64,000 nt of DNA. It comes from DAISKN01 sp963716925 (lineage in GTDB: Bacteria; Acidobacteriota; Vicinamibacteria; Marinacidobacterales; SMYC01). Positions 54,009 to 63,161 of this stretch are shown here, piece by piece. The notes under the pieces are model-generated. The model had not been told where the DNA came from and did not search any database. It worked only from the letters and a program-made list of their open reading frames with translations. The DNA lies in NCBI GenBank assembly GCA_963716925.1, contig CAVQUX010000025.1, positions 868,001 through 932,000 of the forward strand. Reading direction: 5' to 3'. Within the stretch, counting starts at the first letter, position 1; each line of letters opens with the position of its first letter. The translations under genes and the position numbers were made by a program.

Positions 54009-54010
54009 GC

Positions 54011-54598
54011 CTACCGCCGCCTCGGGGAAAGCGCGCGCCGGAGCCACAGCTTCGCCACCCGCCAGTCCCGCTTGACTTCCGAGGCCGAGATTCCGAGAAC
54101 CTCGGCAATCTCCTCGTCGCTGAGGCCCGCGAAGTAGCGCATCTCGACGATCGACGACTGCCGCTGGTCCTTCTTCTCCAGGCGGTCGAGGACTTCGTCG
54201 AGAGCGAGGAGGTCGACGTTCAGGGGCTCGCCGGGGATGTGCGACTCGGAGAGCGTCACCGGATCGGCCGGGCCCCCGCGCTTCGCGGCTCGCCGCCTGC
54301 GGGCGTGATCGACGAGCACCCGTCGCATGATGCGGGCGGCGACGGCGAAGAAATGAGCCCGGTTCTGCCAGGAGATCCGTTGGTAGCCCCCGAGCCGCAG
54401 GAACACCTCGTTGACGAGCGCCGTCGGCTGCAGCGTGTGCCCGAGGCGCTCTTTCGCGAGCTGCGCTCTCGCCAGCCGGCGCAGGTCGGAGTAGACGGCA
54501 GGCACGAGATCTTCGAGGGCGTCGCGGTGGCCCTCTCCCCATCGCGCCAGGACCTCGGTGATGGGAGCGGGCGACTTGGGACGTTCGCGGCCGCTCAT
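54011..54598 (-). CDS. ECF-type RNA polymerase sigma factor (Acidobacteria-type ECF)
   Basis: A 195-residue sigma factor with start ATG at 54598. Region 2 spans ~10-95: DLVPAVYSDLRRLARAQLAK, TLQPTALVNEVFLRLGGYQR and AHFFAVAARIMRRVLVDHAR. Region 4 (~130-190) has LDRLEKKDQRQSSIVEMRYF, AGLSDEEIAEVLGISASEVK RDWRVAKLWLRRALS. The text TLQPTALVNEVFLRL is typical of the ECF group expanded in Acidobacteria and Planctomycetes (Sigma70_ECF-like, TIGR02999 type). It overlaps the kinase stop by 4 bases, so kinase and sigma factor are translated together; phosphorylation of the sigma factor by the kinase is possible but inferred. No anti-sigma factor is adjacent. Confidence 0.93.
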   Translation of the reverse strand: MSGRERPKSPAPITEVLARWGEGHRDALEDLVPAVYSDLRRLARAQLAKERLGHTLQPTALVNEVFLRLGGYQRISWQNRAHFFAVAARIMRRVLVDHARRRRAAKRGGPADPVTLSESHIPGEPLNVDLLALDEVLDRLEKKDQRQSSIVEMRYFAGLSDEEIAEVLGISASEVKRDWRVAKLWLRRALSPRRR

Positions 54599-57358
54599 CC
54601 TTCGCCGAGGAGATCCTGGAACACGGGCCTCTTCCCCAGGGAGGTCTTGAACCCGTAAATCGCCAGCGCCAGACAGAATCCGATGAGGAGAAACGACGCG
54701 TGAGCGTGCCACGCCGAAGGGTCGGCGGTGAGTGGAAAGCCGCCGAGCAGATCGCCCACCATCGTGGATACGAAGATCGGGACCCAGCCGAAGCGGAAGA
54801 AAACGACGTGCCAGACGGTGATCACCAGCGCGATAGGCACGTAACCGAACCCCGAGCCGTAGACGAAGACGTAGAGAATCCAGTGGAGGCCGACCGCGAT
54901 CCACGTCCTGCGAAAGATGAGGCGCAGGAGCAGGAGCGCGATGAAGAGAAAAAGGATATGCGTCGCGATATTGATCTGGACGGCGATGAGCTCGGCCACC
55001 GACTCCCGGACGCCGCGAAGCGCGAGGAGCTCCGCGGGGTGGCGCGGCAGATCCGGCCTCGGCGGCGTCCCGCCGAGCCAGATGGGAACCATGCGCGCAA
55101 GGTAGAACATCCAGGCGACGCCCACCCCCTGGACCGTGCCCACCAGCACGTCCCTGCCCACGATGGGGTCGCGGAAGCGGCCGTCGAGCAAGCGAACCCA
55201 GGAGACGAGCGAGCGCGGCCAGAGCTTTCGAGCGTAGGGCTCGAGCGCGAGGTACAGGAGGCCCCCGAGCCCGAAGACGAAGAACGCCCGGTAGAGCCCC
55301 CCGAAGAAAATCTGGAGCTGAGAATCCATCGGGCACGTGGTGGGCCGCGAGGAGCCAGTGGACCATCATCAGTACGGCGAGAATCGTCGCCAAGCGGAAC
55401 GCATGCTTGCGGTCGCTTCGACCGAGCTTCCAGTTGCGATGAGCCAACACCGCCAGGGTGAGCATGAAGAGAAGATGCAGGCTCACGTGCGCGATCCGGC
55501 CCGACGCCGAAGGGACCACGTCCGACGCGCGCACCCATCCGTCCGAGGTCATACCCTCGGGCTCCGACCAGGGCTCCACGATGCGAAAGGCGACGGGGCG
55601 ACCGCGATAAGCCGCGGCTTCGATTCGAATCGGGATCTCCGGAGCTTCGGAGTACACGCCCTCCCAGGCCGCTCGCCGGTCGGCGTGACTGGGAGGCAGC
55701 CATCGGGGCTCGACCGGCCTCAGGGCCGACAGGTCGAACGCGGCCGCCGTGAGAAGCGGGCCCCAATCGAGATCTTCGGGGCCGGCATTCGCATCGTCGA
55801 GCTCGGGAGGGGCTGCGGCCAGCCGACGCAGGCGCCCTTGGGTGTCGAGCTCGAGGCTCACCATCCCGGGCACGGCGAGCGGCGGGTCGTGCAGCTCGGG
55901 AAAGAACTCCGTGATTCGATGCGGCACGAGATACCGCGGGCTCTCGCGGTACCAGAATCGAATGACGTTGGGCTCGCCACGGGCGAGGAGCCGCCACCAA
56001 TCGCGGGAACGGTCCTCTCTCATGAGCTCCTCGATGTAGCCGGTGTCCCGGGTGAAACCGAAAGTGCTGTCCCGCTCCGGCGTCGGGTAGCCGAGAGAGC
56101 GAAGGATGTCCCGCGCGTCCGCGACCAGCACGTCGGGGGACTTGGGGAGTGGGATGATTCCCGCAAGTCGAGACTGCCCGGCCATCCAGACCGTGCTCGC
56201 GAGGGCGACGACGATCGCCCCGAGGCACGTCCAGGCGATCGAAGGCGAGAGGCCGTCGTAATCCCCTGCCTCGGCCACGAGCGCCGGGGCGGGCGTCTCG
56301 CCGCGGGCGACCGCGGCGGCGAGCTGGTCGCGTCCCGGAAGCGCCATCCGAACGGCGTTCGCCGACGGGGGCCGGCCCGCCGGTTCCTTGGAGAGGCATT
56401 TCAGGATGAGCTTCTCCACCCTGGAGTCCATGTCCGAGACGATCGAGGACGGCGGCGTGATCTCGTCTTGCGAGGGATCCGCGAGGGCCCGTGAACCGGT
56501 GAAGAGCTCGTAGAGAACGAGGCCCAGGCTGTAGATATCGCTCCGCTCGGTGACCTCTTCGCCGGCCCACTGCTCGGGGGCCATGTAGCCCGGAGTCCCG
56601 CTCCGGATGTCGCGGCTCTCGACGGTTCCGGCGACGGCGGCGAGACCGAAGTCGGTGATGCGGGCCTGGCCGCGCTCGTCGAGCATCACGTTCGCGGGCT
56701 TGAGATCCCGATGCAGCACGCCTTTGTCGTGCGCTGCGGCCAGCCCCGAAGCGATCTGGGCCGCTACCTCGACGGCCTTGTCGGCGGGGAGCCGGCCGAT
56801 GCGGCTCAAGAGCGACCGGAGGTCCTCGCCCCGGATGTACTCCATCGATAGGAAGTGAAGGCCGTCCGCCTCGCCGATGTCATAGACGCGGCAGAGGTTC
56901 GGATGCGAGATCTGCCGGGCGATGCGCACCTCCCCGCGAAACTGCTGGAGGGCTTTGGGATTCCGGGAGACCTCTTCCGGCAGGAACTTCAGGGCGACCG
57001 ATTGATCCAGGGTGAGGTCATCGGCTCGGTAAACCTCACCCATTCCGCCCTTCCCGACGCGCTCGATGATCCGGTAACGGCTCAGAAGGATGGCGCCGGG
57101 GCGGAACCGCCCGTAGGAGATGTCGACCGCCCGGGGCGTCTCTGGGGGACCGGAGGGAACTTCCCGGGTGGGCTCGACGGAGGCCGCAGGCCGCTCGAGG
57201 AACCCCTCGTGCTCGTAGCGCAGGAGCGAGACCACTTCCTCCCGGAGGCTCTCGTCCCCCGCGCAAGCCTCGCGAACGAAGCGGACCCGCTCGGCGACGC
57301 TCTTCCCGAGCGCCTCGTCGACGAGCTTCTTCACCCGCTCCCACCGTTCCGTGCTCAA
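54595..57358 (-). pseudogene. Transmembrane Ser/Thr protein kinase with C-terminal membrane domain, frameshifted
   Basis: I set the start at TTG 57358 (MSTERWERVKKLVDEALGKS) as it begins the usual N-terminal helical domain of these kinases; longer starts reach 57484. The kinase domain (~85-360) has RVGKGGMGEVYRAD, the Lys in VALKFLPEE, HRDLKPANVM, ITDFGLAAVAG and GTPGYMAPEQ. A membrane helix follows, then a long extracytoplasmic region, and more helices. The frame breaks at 55326-55327: deleting one G gives HHVPDDSQLQIFFGGLYRAF and about six further helices ending FKTSLGKRPVFQDLLGEG. Unrepaired, the frame runs by chance into the sigma factor. Assembly error or recent mutation. Confidence 0.85.
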
Positions 57359-57476
57359 GGAACCACGCTCCTCGAAGATCGAATGGTAGGCGAGAGCGGC
57401 CGATTCTTCCACAGGCAACCGAAGTCGTGTAACATCGTCCGCCGACGCCCACCAGGCTGGGGGAAAAGGAGCTCTC

Positions 57477-57923
57477 ATGATCATCGGCGCTCATTCGATC
57501 CTCTACAGTGCGAGGCCCGAGGCCGACCGCGCGTTCCTGCGGGACGTGCTCGGACTTCCGAGCGTCGACGTCGGCGACGAATGGCTGATTTTTGGGCTGC
57601 CGCCGGCGGAGGTCGCCGTGCATCCGTCCGAAGAGAACGACGTGCACGAGTTCTACCTGATGTGCGACGACGCCGAGGCTTTCGTCGCCGACATGGAGAA
57701 GCGGAGCGTCCCCTGCGCTCCGGCGCAGAACCTGGGCTGGGGCATCCTGACCCACGTCACTCTGCCGGGCGGCGGAAAGCTCGGCGTCTATCAGCCCCTT
57801 CACGCGCGGCCGGACGCGAAGCGCGCTGCGAAAAGGGCGAAGAAGCCCGCGAAGAAAGCCCCCCGCAAAACCGCGACGAAGGCGCGGAAGAAGAGCTCGA
57901 GAAAGAAATCGGGAAAACGCTGA
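57477..57923 (+). CDS. VOC-superfamily protein with a histone H1-like basic tail
   Basis: A 148-residue protein. Residues 1-~112 form a vicinal-oxygen-chelate (glyoxalase/dioxygenase) domain: MIIGAHSILYSARPEADRAF, LGLPSVDVGDEWLIFGLPPA, EENDVHEFYLMCDDAEAFVA, GILTHVTLPGGGKLGVYQPL. A His near the start (AHS) and another in VHEFYLM are candidate metal ligands. From ~115 the protein becomes a Lys/Arg/Ala tail (KRAAKRAKKPAKKAPRKTAT) of the AlgP/histone H1 kind, which would bind DNA or RNA. The start has a clear AAAGGAG site. Lys-rich tails are not usual for VOC proteins, so a nucleoid-linked role is possible. Confidence 0.85.
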   Translation: MIIGAHSILYSARPEADRAFLRDVLGLPSVDVGDEWLIFGLPPAEVAVHPSEENDVHEFYLMCDDAEAFVADMEKRSVPCAPAQNLGWGILTHVTLPGGGKLGVYQPLHARPDAKRAAKRAKKPAKKAPRKTATKARKKSSRKKSGKR

Positions 57924-57987
57924 CCGCCTCTCGAGGGCGCGGCCAGGCGATTCAATTCGCGAGTCGGCCGCTGTAGAATCACCCGCG

Positions 57988-58572
57988 GTGAGCCGCAGCC
58001 ATTTCTTCGCCTATCTCTCCCGCATGAAGTTCATCAAGCGCTGGGGCTTGATGCACAACACCTATGCGGAGAACGTCCAGGAGCACAGCCTCCGGGTGGC
58101 GCAGATCGCTCACGCCCTGGCCCTCATCCGCAACCGGATGTTCGGAGGAACGGTAAGCCCCGAGCGGGTCGCGGTCCTGGCGCTCTACCACGACGCGGGC
58201 GAAGTGCTGACGGGCGATCTCCCCTCCCCCATCAAGTACTTCAATCCCGAGATCCAGAAGGCCTATCGAGATATCGAGGCCTCCGCCGCCGTTCGGCTGG
58301 TCGAGATGCTTCCGAAAGAGCTCGCCGACGACTACCGGCAGGTTCTCGTCCCTGATTCCCCGGACACCGATCACAAGGAGATCGTCAAGGCCGCCGACAA
58401 GCTCTGCGCGTACATCAAGTGCCTGGAGGAGATGGCGGCGGGAAACAAGGAGTTCACCAGGGCGGAGCAGGCCCTCGAACGCTCCGTCCGGAGCATCGAC
58501 CTACCCGAAGTGCGCTACTTCCTCGAGGTCTTCATCCCGAGCTTCCGCCTCACTCTGGACGAGCTGGGTTGA
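57988..58572 (+). CDS. HD-domain 5'-deoxynucleotidase, YfbR-like
   Basis: A 194-residue HD-domain phosphohydrolase close to YfbR, which removes the phosphate from deoxynucleoside 5'-monophosphates. Visible: MKFIKRWGLMHNTYAENVQE with HSLRVAQIAHA (first metal His), ALYHDAGEVLTGDLPSPIKY (HD pair and substrate loop), and KAADKLCAYIKCLEEMAAGN (final Asp). The order and spacing fit YfbR well, including the Arg/Asn near the start. Start GTG at 57988. It ends 4 bases before the thioesterase gene, so the two are co-transcribed. It should work in the cytoplasm in dNTP pool balance. Confidence 0.9.
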   Translation: MSRSHFFAYLSRMKFIKRWGLMHNTYAENVQEHSLRVAQIAHALALIRNRMFGGTVSPERVAVLALYHDAGEVLTGDLPSPIKYFNPEIQKAYRDIEASAAVRLVEMLPKELADDYRQVLVPDSPDTDHKEIVKAADKLCAYIKCLEEMAAGNKEFTRAEQALERSVRSIDLPEVRYFLEVFIPSFRLTLDELG

Positions 58573-58576
58573 CAAG

Positions 58577-58957
58577 GTGATCGAGAAGCCCAGAGGCCAG
58601 CTCTCCCTTCGTACGCTCGCCATGCCCAGGGACGCGAACCCGAGCGGAGACATCTTCGGCGGATGGGTGCTCTCGCAGATGGACATCGCCGCGGGGATGA
58701 CCGCCTCCCAGCGCTCCCACGGCAGGGTGGCGACGGTCGCCATCGACGCGATGTCGTTCCGGCTGCCGGTGTTCGTCGGAGATATCCTCTGTGTCTATAC
58801 CGATATCCTCGGCATCGGAACGACGTCGATGAAGATCCACGTAGAGGCCTGGGCGCTCCGCGACCGCGTGGGCGAGAAAGTCAAGGTAACGGAAGGATTG
58901 TTCACGTTCGTCGCCATCGACGAGGACCGCAAGCCGCGGCCCGTTCCTCCCGCATAG
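58577..58957 (+). CDS. Acyl-CoA thioesterase, YciA-like hotdog protein
   Basis: A 126-residue single hotdog-fold enzyme hydrolysing acyl-CoA to free acid and CoA. The family motif is MPRDANPSGDIFGGWVLSQM with the catalytic Asp in SQMDIAAGMTA, followed by ATVAIDAMSFRLPVFVGDIL and VYTDILGIGTTSMKIHVEAW. The length fits YciA (about 130). Start GTG at 58577, 4 bases after the YfbR-like gene. It is probably a hexamer in the cytoplasm. Confidence 0.93.
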   Translation: MIEKPRGQLSLRTLAMPRDANPSGDIFGGWVLSQMDIAAGMTASQRSHGRVATVAIDAMSFRLPVFVGDILCVYTDILGIGTTSMKIHVEAWALRDRVGEKVKVTEGLFTFVAIDEDRKPRPVPPA

Positions 58958-58989
58958 AGGTGGTCTACGAGAAGAGCTGAAGCCGGAGC

Positions 58990-60561
58990 TCAGTTCCATT
59001 CCCGGGGGACGCTCTCGTCGCTCATCGCCGCGCGGTAGAGGAACGTCGCGAGGATCACCGCGTTCGTCCTCAGGTCCTCGGGGACGAGCCGGTCGTAGAC
59101 GTCCATGTTCGAGTGGTGCGTCCGGGTGTCGTAGTCGATCGCGTCCTGGATGAACTGGAACGCGGGAAGCCCCGCCATATCGAACCCCTCCACGTCGATC
59201 CCGAACGTGTGGTCGATGGTGAGCGTGTCCATCTTCAGATCGTGGAGCGGCGCCATCCAGCCCGCGAAGAGATCGCGCGCTCGTTCGTTTCCATGAAGGT
59301 ACAGGCCCCGAAACCGGCCGGTGCCGTTGTCCATGTTGAAGTACACGGATAACGTCTCGCCTCCCGCGCTCGCCACGTTGGGTCCGAAGTGCTCCTGGAC
59401 GTAGCGGCGCGAGCCGACTTTCCCCCCCTCCTCCCAGCTCCAGAGGGCGACGCGGATCGTGCGGCGGGGGGCGACGCCGACGGCCTTCAGGATGCGTACC
59501 GCCTCGAGAGCGACGGCGCAACCCGAAGCGTCGTCGGTCGCGCCCGTCCCCGCGTGCCAGGAGTCGAAGTGGCCTCCCACCATGACGAGATCTTTCGCGA
59601 GGTCGCTGCCCGGAAGATCGCCGAGCACGTTTCTGGCCTGAGGGTCGTCGGCGTCGAGCTGGTTTCGCACCTCGATCTCGAGCTTCACCGGGATTCCTCG
59701 ATCGACGAGGCGATAAATCCGGTTGTAGTGCTCGGCGGCGAGGGCGATCCGCACCGGCGCGTCGAGGGCGCCTTTGAGAGACCGGTCGTAGCGGCTCCCC
59801 GGCCGGCCGTCGACGAAGACCGTCCCGTCGCGGCCGGGCGCCGGGTCGAAGACCGCGGCCACGCCCTCGGACTTGTAGAAGCTCTGCACCTCGTTGCGGA
59901 AGTCGTCGATTTCCCGGGGAGAGGGACCGAGTAGAGGGCGGTGCTCGTCGCGGAGGACGAAGGTCATGCTGCGGTCGTCCCAGACGTAGTCGTCCTGTCC
60001 CACCCCGAAGCGGGAGGCGATGGTCGACTCCTCGAGCGCGCGGAGCTCATCGCTCGAGAAACGCGAGGCATCGGCCTCGAAGCGCGGCGGGACGCTTCTC
60101 GGCGGCGCCGAGAGCACCACCGTCCCCTTGAGCTTCCCCCGGTGGCGGTCGAAGTCCTCGCGGGAGCGGACGACGGCGATCTTCGCTTCCGCGGTCAGCT
60201 TGCCGTCGGTGCCCGGCGTGAAGGCCTGGGGATATCCGATGAGCGGCTGGTAGTCGGGCTCCAGCAGATGCAGCGACGTATAGAGGTTGTCCCAGCTCGC
60301 CTCGTGCGCGCCGAAGGGCTCGGCGACGACGTTCGAAAGCCCCATCTCCTGCATCTTCGAGCGCGCCCAGTCCTGCGCCTTCTTCTCACCCCGTGAGCTG
60401 GTAACGCGGGGCCCGAGAACGTCCGTCATGTAGAACGCGATGTCCATCACCTGGGAGCGTTGAAAGCCCTCTTCACGGATCCGCGCGAGAACCTCGTCCT
60501 CGGCGAGGGCGGGGAGAGCGGCGAGGAAAGCGACACCAATGAGAATCAGGTTCCTTGTCAT
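58990..60561 (-). CDS. Secreted M28-family zinc aminopeptidase with PA-type insert
   Basis: A 523-residue exopeptidase. A signal peptide (MTRNLILIGVAFLAALPALA) precedes an N-terminal helical part and a PA-like insert (~135-250). The M28 core has its zinc ligands: MVGGHFDSWHAGTGATDDAS (His, bridging Asp), LWSWEEGGKVGSRRYV (catalytic Glu pair), YFNMDNGTGRF (Asp) and the last His in YDTRTHHSNMDVYD. It should clip N-terminal residues from peptides in the periplasm or outside. It lies 16 bases downstream of the DUF885 gene. Confidence 0.93.
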   Translation of the reverse strand: MTRNLILIGVAFLAALPALAEDEVLARIREEGFQRSQVMDIAFYMTDVLGPRVTSSRGEKKAQDWARSKMQEMGLSNVVAEPFGAHEASWDNLYTSLHLLEPDYQPLIGYPQAFTPGTDGKLTAEAKIAVVRSREDFDRHRGKLKGTVVLSAPPRSVPPRFEADASRFSSDELRALEESTIASRFGVGQDDYVWDDRSMTFVLRDEHRPLLGPSPREIDDFRNEVQSFYKSEGVAAVFDPAPGRDGTVFVDGRPGSRYDRSLKGALDAPVRIALAAEHYNRIYRLVDRGIPVKLEIEVRNQLDADDPQARNVLGDLPGSDLAKDLVMVGGHFDSWHAGTGATDDASGCAVALEAVRILKAVGVAPRRTIRVALWSWEEGGKVGSRRYVQEHFGPNVASAGGETLSVYFNMDNGTGRFRGLYLHGNERARDLFAGWMAPLHDLKMDTLTIDHTFGIDVEGFDMAGLPAFQFIQDAIDYDTRTHHSNMDVYDRLVPEDLRTNAVILATFLYRAAMSDESVPREWN

Positions 60562-60577
60562 CGGGGTGCCTCGAGGA

Positions 60578-62221
60578 TCAATGCTGGAAGGAGTCGAGCT
60601 TCTCGACGTCCGAGGGATCGCCGAGATACTCCCAGCGCTGGAGAGCGATGGGAACGTTCCCGTTCATCCACAGGAAGTCGTGGAACCGTCTGAGGCGGAA
60701 CGCGTCACCCTCGCGCGTCCTGGCGTCGGCGAGGAGCTTGATGATCTGGATTTTTCCTATCTGGTAGGAGATGGCCTGCCCCGGACTCGACGCGAAGAAC
60801 GCCGCCTCCTCGAGCGCCGTCTTCCGGTCCATCGGGACGCGGGTCTCGAGGTAGGAAGCGGCCTGGTCGATGGTGAACTCCCCGAGGCCGAGCTTGACGT
60901 CGACCTCCACCCGCAGAGCCCGGAGGCGCATGAAGTTGTAGAGGATCTCGCGCACCCGGGGGCGGTCGTCGAAGAGACCCATCTGCAGCATCATCTCTTC
61001 GGCATAGAACCCGATCCCTTCGTTCGCGCCGGAATCGTAGTAGCGGCGCCGTATCGGGTTCTCGTGGGCCCACGAAAGCGCCATCTGGAAGTAGTGTCCA
61101 GGGACGCCCTCGTGCACGATGATGGGCCGCGGGTCGCGGGCGATTGCCCGGTAGAAGTACCCGAGATCGGGAGAGGGCTCGGGGATATAGGACGTTCCGT
61201 TCTCGCCGAGGCGGGTATCGGACGTGAGGTCGTCGGTGACCCCGAGATCGGAGAGCGGATGAAGGTACGGGGGCAGGGGCAGGTTGCGGTAGCGCTTCAT
61301 CGAGTCGGGAACGGTGAGGAGGTCCTTGTCTTCGAGAAAACGGCGAATCGATTCCTCGTCCCGGGCCTCGGCGTCGATCTGCGCCTGCTGCGTCGGAAAG
61401 GGGGAAAGCTCGGGGAGCTCGCGATTCGAAAGCGACTCGTAGCCCTCGAAAGCGACCGACCGTTCCCATTCCTGGCGCGCGAGGATCACCAGATCTTCGG
61501 GAGTGTAAGGGAGCAGGGCAACGTGATGGAGGAAGTACTGGTACGTGTCCCGCCCTACCGCCGTCGCCTCGGGCATGCCGGAGACGCGCTCCTGGAGCCA
61601 GGCCCGGTACGACTCCAGGGCGACGACCGCCTCTTCGACGTCGAGCGAGAGCTCCTTCGAGAGCGTCGAAAGACGCTCCCGGACCCCGTCGAGGCTCGCG
61701 ATGGTGAGCCGCGCGAACGGCGCCACCGCCTCGTCGAGGTTGCGCTTCGCGGCCTCGACCGTCTTCGGAATCTGGCGGATTCGCAGGCGTAGTTGATTCC
61801 GGCGCTCCTCGTCGACGGGCGGCGGCGGAAGCAGGACCTCGAAGAGCGAGCCGAGCGTCTGCTGACGGTAGAAGAGCGGATTTCTCTTCCAGTCGCGTAG
61901 AACGTCGAGCTCCCATCGCGCTCTCGCGAGTGCGGATCCGATGAGGCGGTAATCCACCTGCCGCGAGACCGGCCACGATCCCGGATCGAGCCGCAGGTAG
62001 CGCACTTCGAATTCGGTCAGAGCCGCGACGCGGGCGGCGACGCTCTCCTCTGACCAGTCGGGAACCCAGTCCTTCGGCCTTTCGATTCGGGGAATGTCGT
62101 CGCCGGTGAGCGGCTGACTGACGCGCCGCCACTCCCAGAAGTCCCGCGAGAGATCGTCGAGCTCGTCGCCTGCGGCCGTTCCAGACAAGAACATGAGTGT
62201 CGCGAAGAGCGGCGCACGCAT
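60578..62221 (-). CDS. DUF885-family secreted metallopeptidase-like protein
   Basis: A 547-residue protein with a signal peptide (MRAPLFATLMFLSGTAAGDE). The body is helical, with the DUF885 hallmark IIVHEGVPGHYFQMALSW, a HE-x3-GH type zinc motif, followed by the third ligand region YYDSGANEGIGFYAEEMMLQ with its Glu. The C-terminal GQAISYQIGKIQIIKLLADA is also family-typical. DUF885 proteins are believed to be metallopeptidases, some cleaving dipeptides, so a role in peptide use fits the neighbours. It follows the alpha/beta hydrolase with a 6-base gap. Confidence 0.9.
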   Translation of the reverse strand: MRAPLFATLMFLSGTAAGDELDDLSRDFWEWRRVSQPLTGDDIPRIERPKDWVPDWSEESVAARVAALTEFEVRYLRLDPGSWPVSRQVDYRLIGSALARARWELDVLRDWKRNPLFYRQQTLGSLFEVLLPPPPVDEERRNQLRLRIRQIPKTVEAAKRNLDEAVAPFARLTIASLDGVRERLSTLSKELSLDVEEAVVALESYRAWLQERVSGMPEATAVGRDTYQYFLHHVALLPYTPEDLVILARQEWERSVAFEGYESLSNRELPELSPFPTQQAQIDAEARDEESIRRFLEDKDLLTVPDSMKRYRNLPLPPYLHPLSDLGVTDDLTSDTRLGENGTSYIPEPSPDLGYFYRAIARDPRPIIVHEGVPGHYFQMALSWAHENPIRRRYYDSGANEGIGFYAEEMMLQMGLFDDRPRVREILYNFMRLRALRVEVDVKLGLGEFTIDQAASYLETRVPMDRKTALEEAAFFASSPGQAISYQIGKIQIIKLLADARTREGDAFRLRRFHDFLWMNGNVPIALQRWEYLGDPSDVEKLDSFQH

Positions 62222-62227
62222 CCGGAT

Positions 62228-63013
62228 CTATCGCTTCGTCACGAACGCGACCATCCGGTCGAACGCGGGATCGCCGGAGCCGAGCTTCTGGAAGATGCCC
62301 AGGTGGTCCCGGCCTTCGATCTGGACCGCCTCCGCCTTCATCGCCTTCGCCATCTGCTCGTTCTGCTCGCGGCGCCATGGATCGTCACCGTCTGCGTATA
62401 GAAGAAGCGTGGGGGGCGCTTCGGAAGAGACGTACTTCGCGGGAGAGGCTTCCGGCCAGGCTTTCGGATCGGCTCCCCAGGTGTCCTTGGGCCGGTCAGG
62501 GGCGACCTTCTCCACCCAGAAGAAGCCGCTGATGGGGACGACCCCCGCGAGGTTCTTCGGCGAGAGCCCCTGAGCTTTCAGGTACCGGGCGTCCGTCGAG
62601 AGCAGCGACGCCAGGTACGCTCCCGCGGAGTGACCCGCGAGAAAGATCTTGTCCGGGTTCCCACCGTACTCTTTTATGTGGTTGCGGACCCAGGCGACGG
62701 AACGGGCGCCGTCCTCGGCATGCGCGGGATGAGAGACCCCGGGTGAGAGGCGGTAGTTCGCGATGGCGGCGCCGACTCCCTGCGCCGCGAGAGCCCGGCC
62801 CACGTGCTCGCACTCGCTCTTGTCGCCCTGCCGGAGGCCGCCGCCGTGGAAGAACACCACTACGGGAACGTCCCGGGCGCCCTCGGGAAGATAGAGATCG
62901 AGGCGATCCTTCCCGTTCTGGTACTCCTGACCGTCGACGTAGTCGACGTCCTTCACCACCCGCACCGCGTCGGGCGCCGCGACTCCACTCAAGAGGATCA
63001 TCAAGCCGATCAT
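62228..63013 (-). CDS. Alpha/beta hydrolase (BD-FAE/esterase-lipase type)
   Basis: A 261-residue serine hydrolase. The start ATG at 63013 (MIGLMILLSGVAAPDAVRVV) has a good GGGAGGT site and a short hydrophobic N-terminus that may be an export signal. Motifs: VVVFFHGGGLRQGDK (oxyanion hole), FLAGHSAGAYLASLL (nucleophile Ser), the acid in LLLYADGDDPW and the His in EGRDHLGIF. It matches the esterase/lipase group active on acetyl or small acyl esters. An in-frame extension to 63154 runs through the 24-base repeat and is not supported. Confidence 0.9.
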   Translation of the reverse strand: MIGLMILLSGVAAPDAVRVVKDVDYVDGQEYQNGKDRLDLYLPEGARDVPVVVFFHGGGLRQGDKSECEHVGRALAAQGVGAAIANYRLSPGVSHPAHAEDGARSVAWVRNHIKEYGGNPDKIFLAGHSAGAYLASLLSTDARYLKAQGLSPKNLAGVVPISGFFWVEKVAPDRPKDTWGADPKAWPEASPAKYVSSEAPPTLLLYADGDDPWRREQNEQMAKAMKAEAVQIEGRDHLGIFQKLGSGDPAFDRMVAFVTKR

Positions 63014-63072
63014 GGGACCTCCCGTTCGGCGGATCTTATCCCAACAGGTTGCGGAAAGATGGATCTGCAACC

Positions 63073-63096
63073 TGCGCGAGCGGAGCGAGCCCGGCC
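63073..63096. repeat. 24-base interspersed repeat, copy 2
   Basis: Exact match to 36894-36917, here in the 148-base gap between the prolidase and alpha/beta hydrolase genes. The flanks of the two copies differ. Confidence 0.55.
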
Positions 63097-63161
63097 CGAA
63101 TGGGCCGCCGAAATCTTCAGGCCGCGGGGCCTTCGAGAGAGTCACCCGCGGCATTGATGAA

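Noticed and set aside
54011..57484. A single 1157-codon open frame joining the kinase and the ECF sigma factor
   Set aside because: Between ~55330 and 54600 this frame gives arginine-rich sequence without character, whereas the neighbouring frame encodes a clear multi-helix membrane domain. The open frame is a by-product of a one-base shift; two overlapping genes are the better model.
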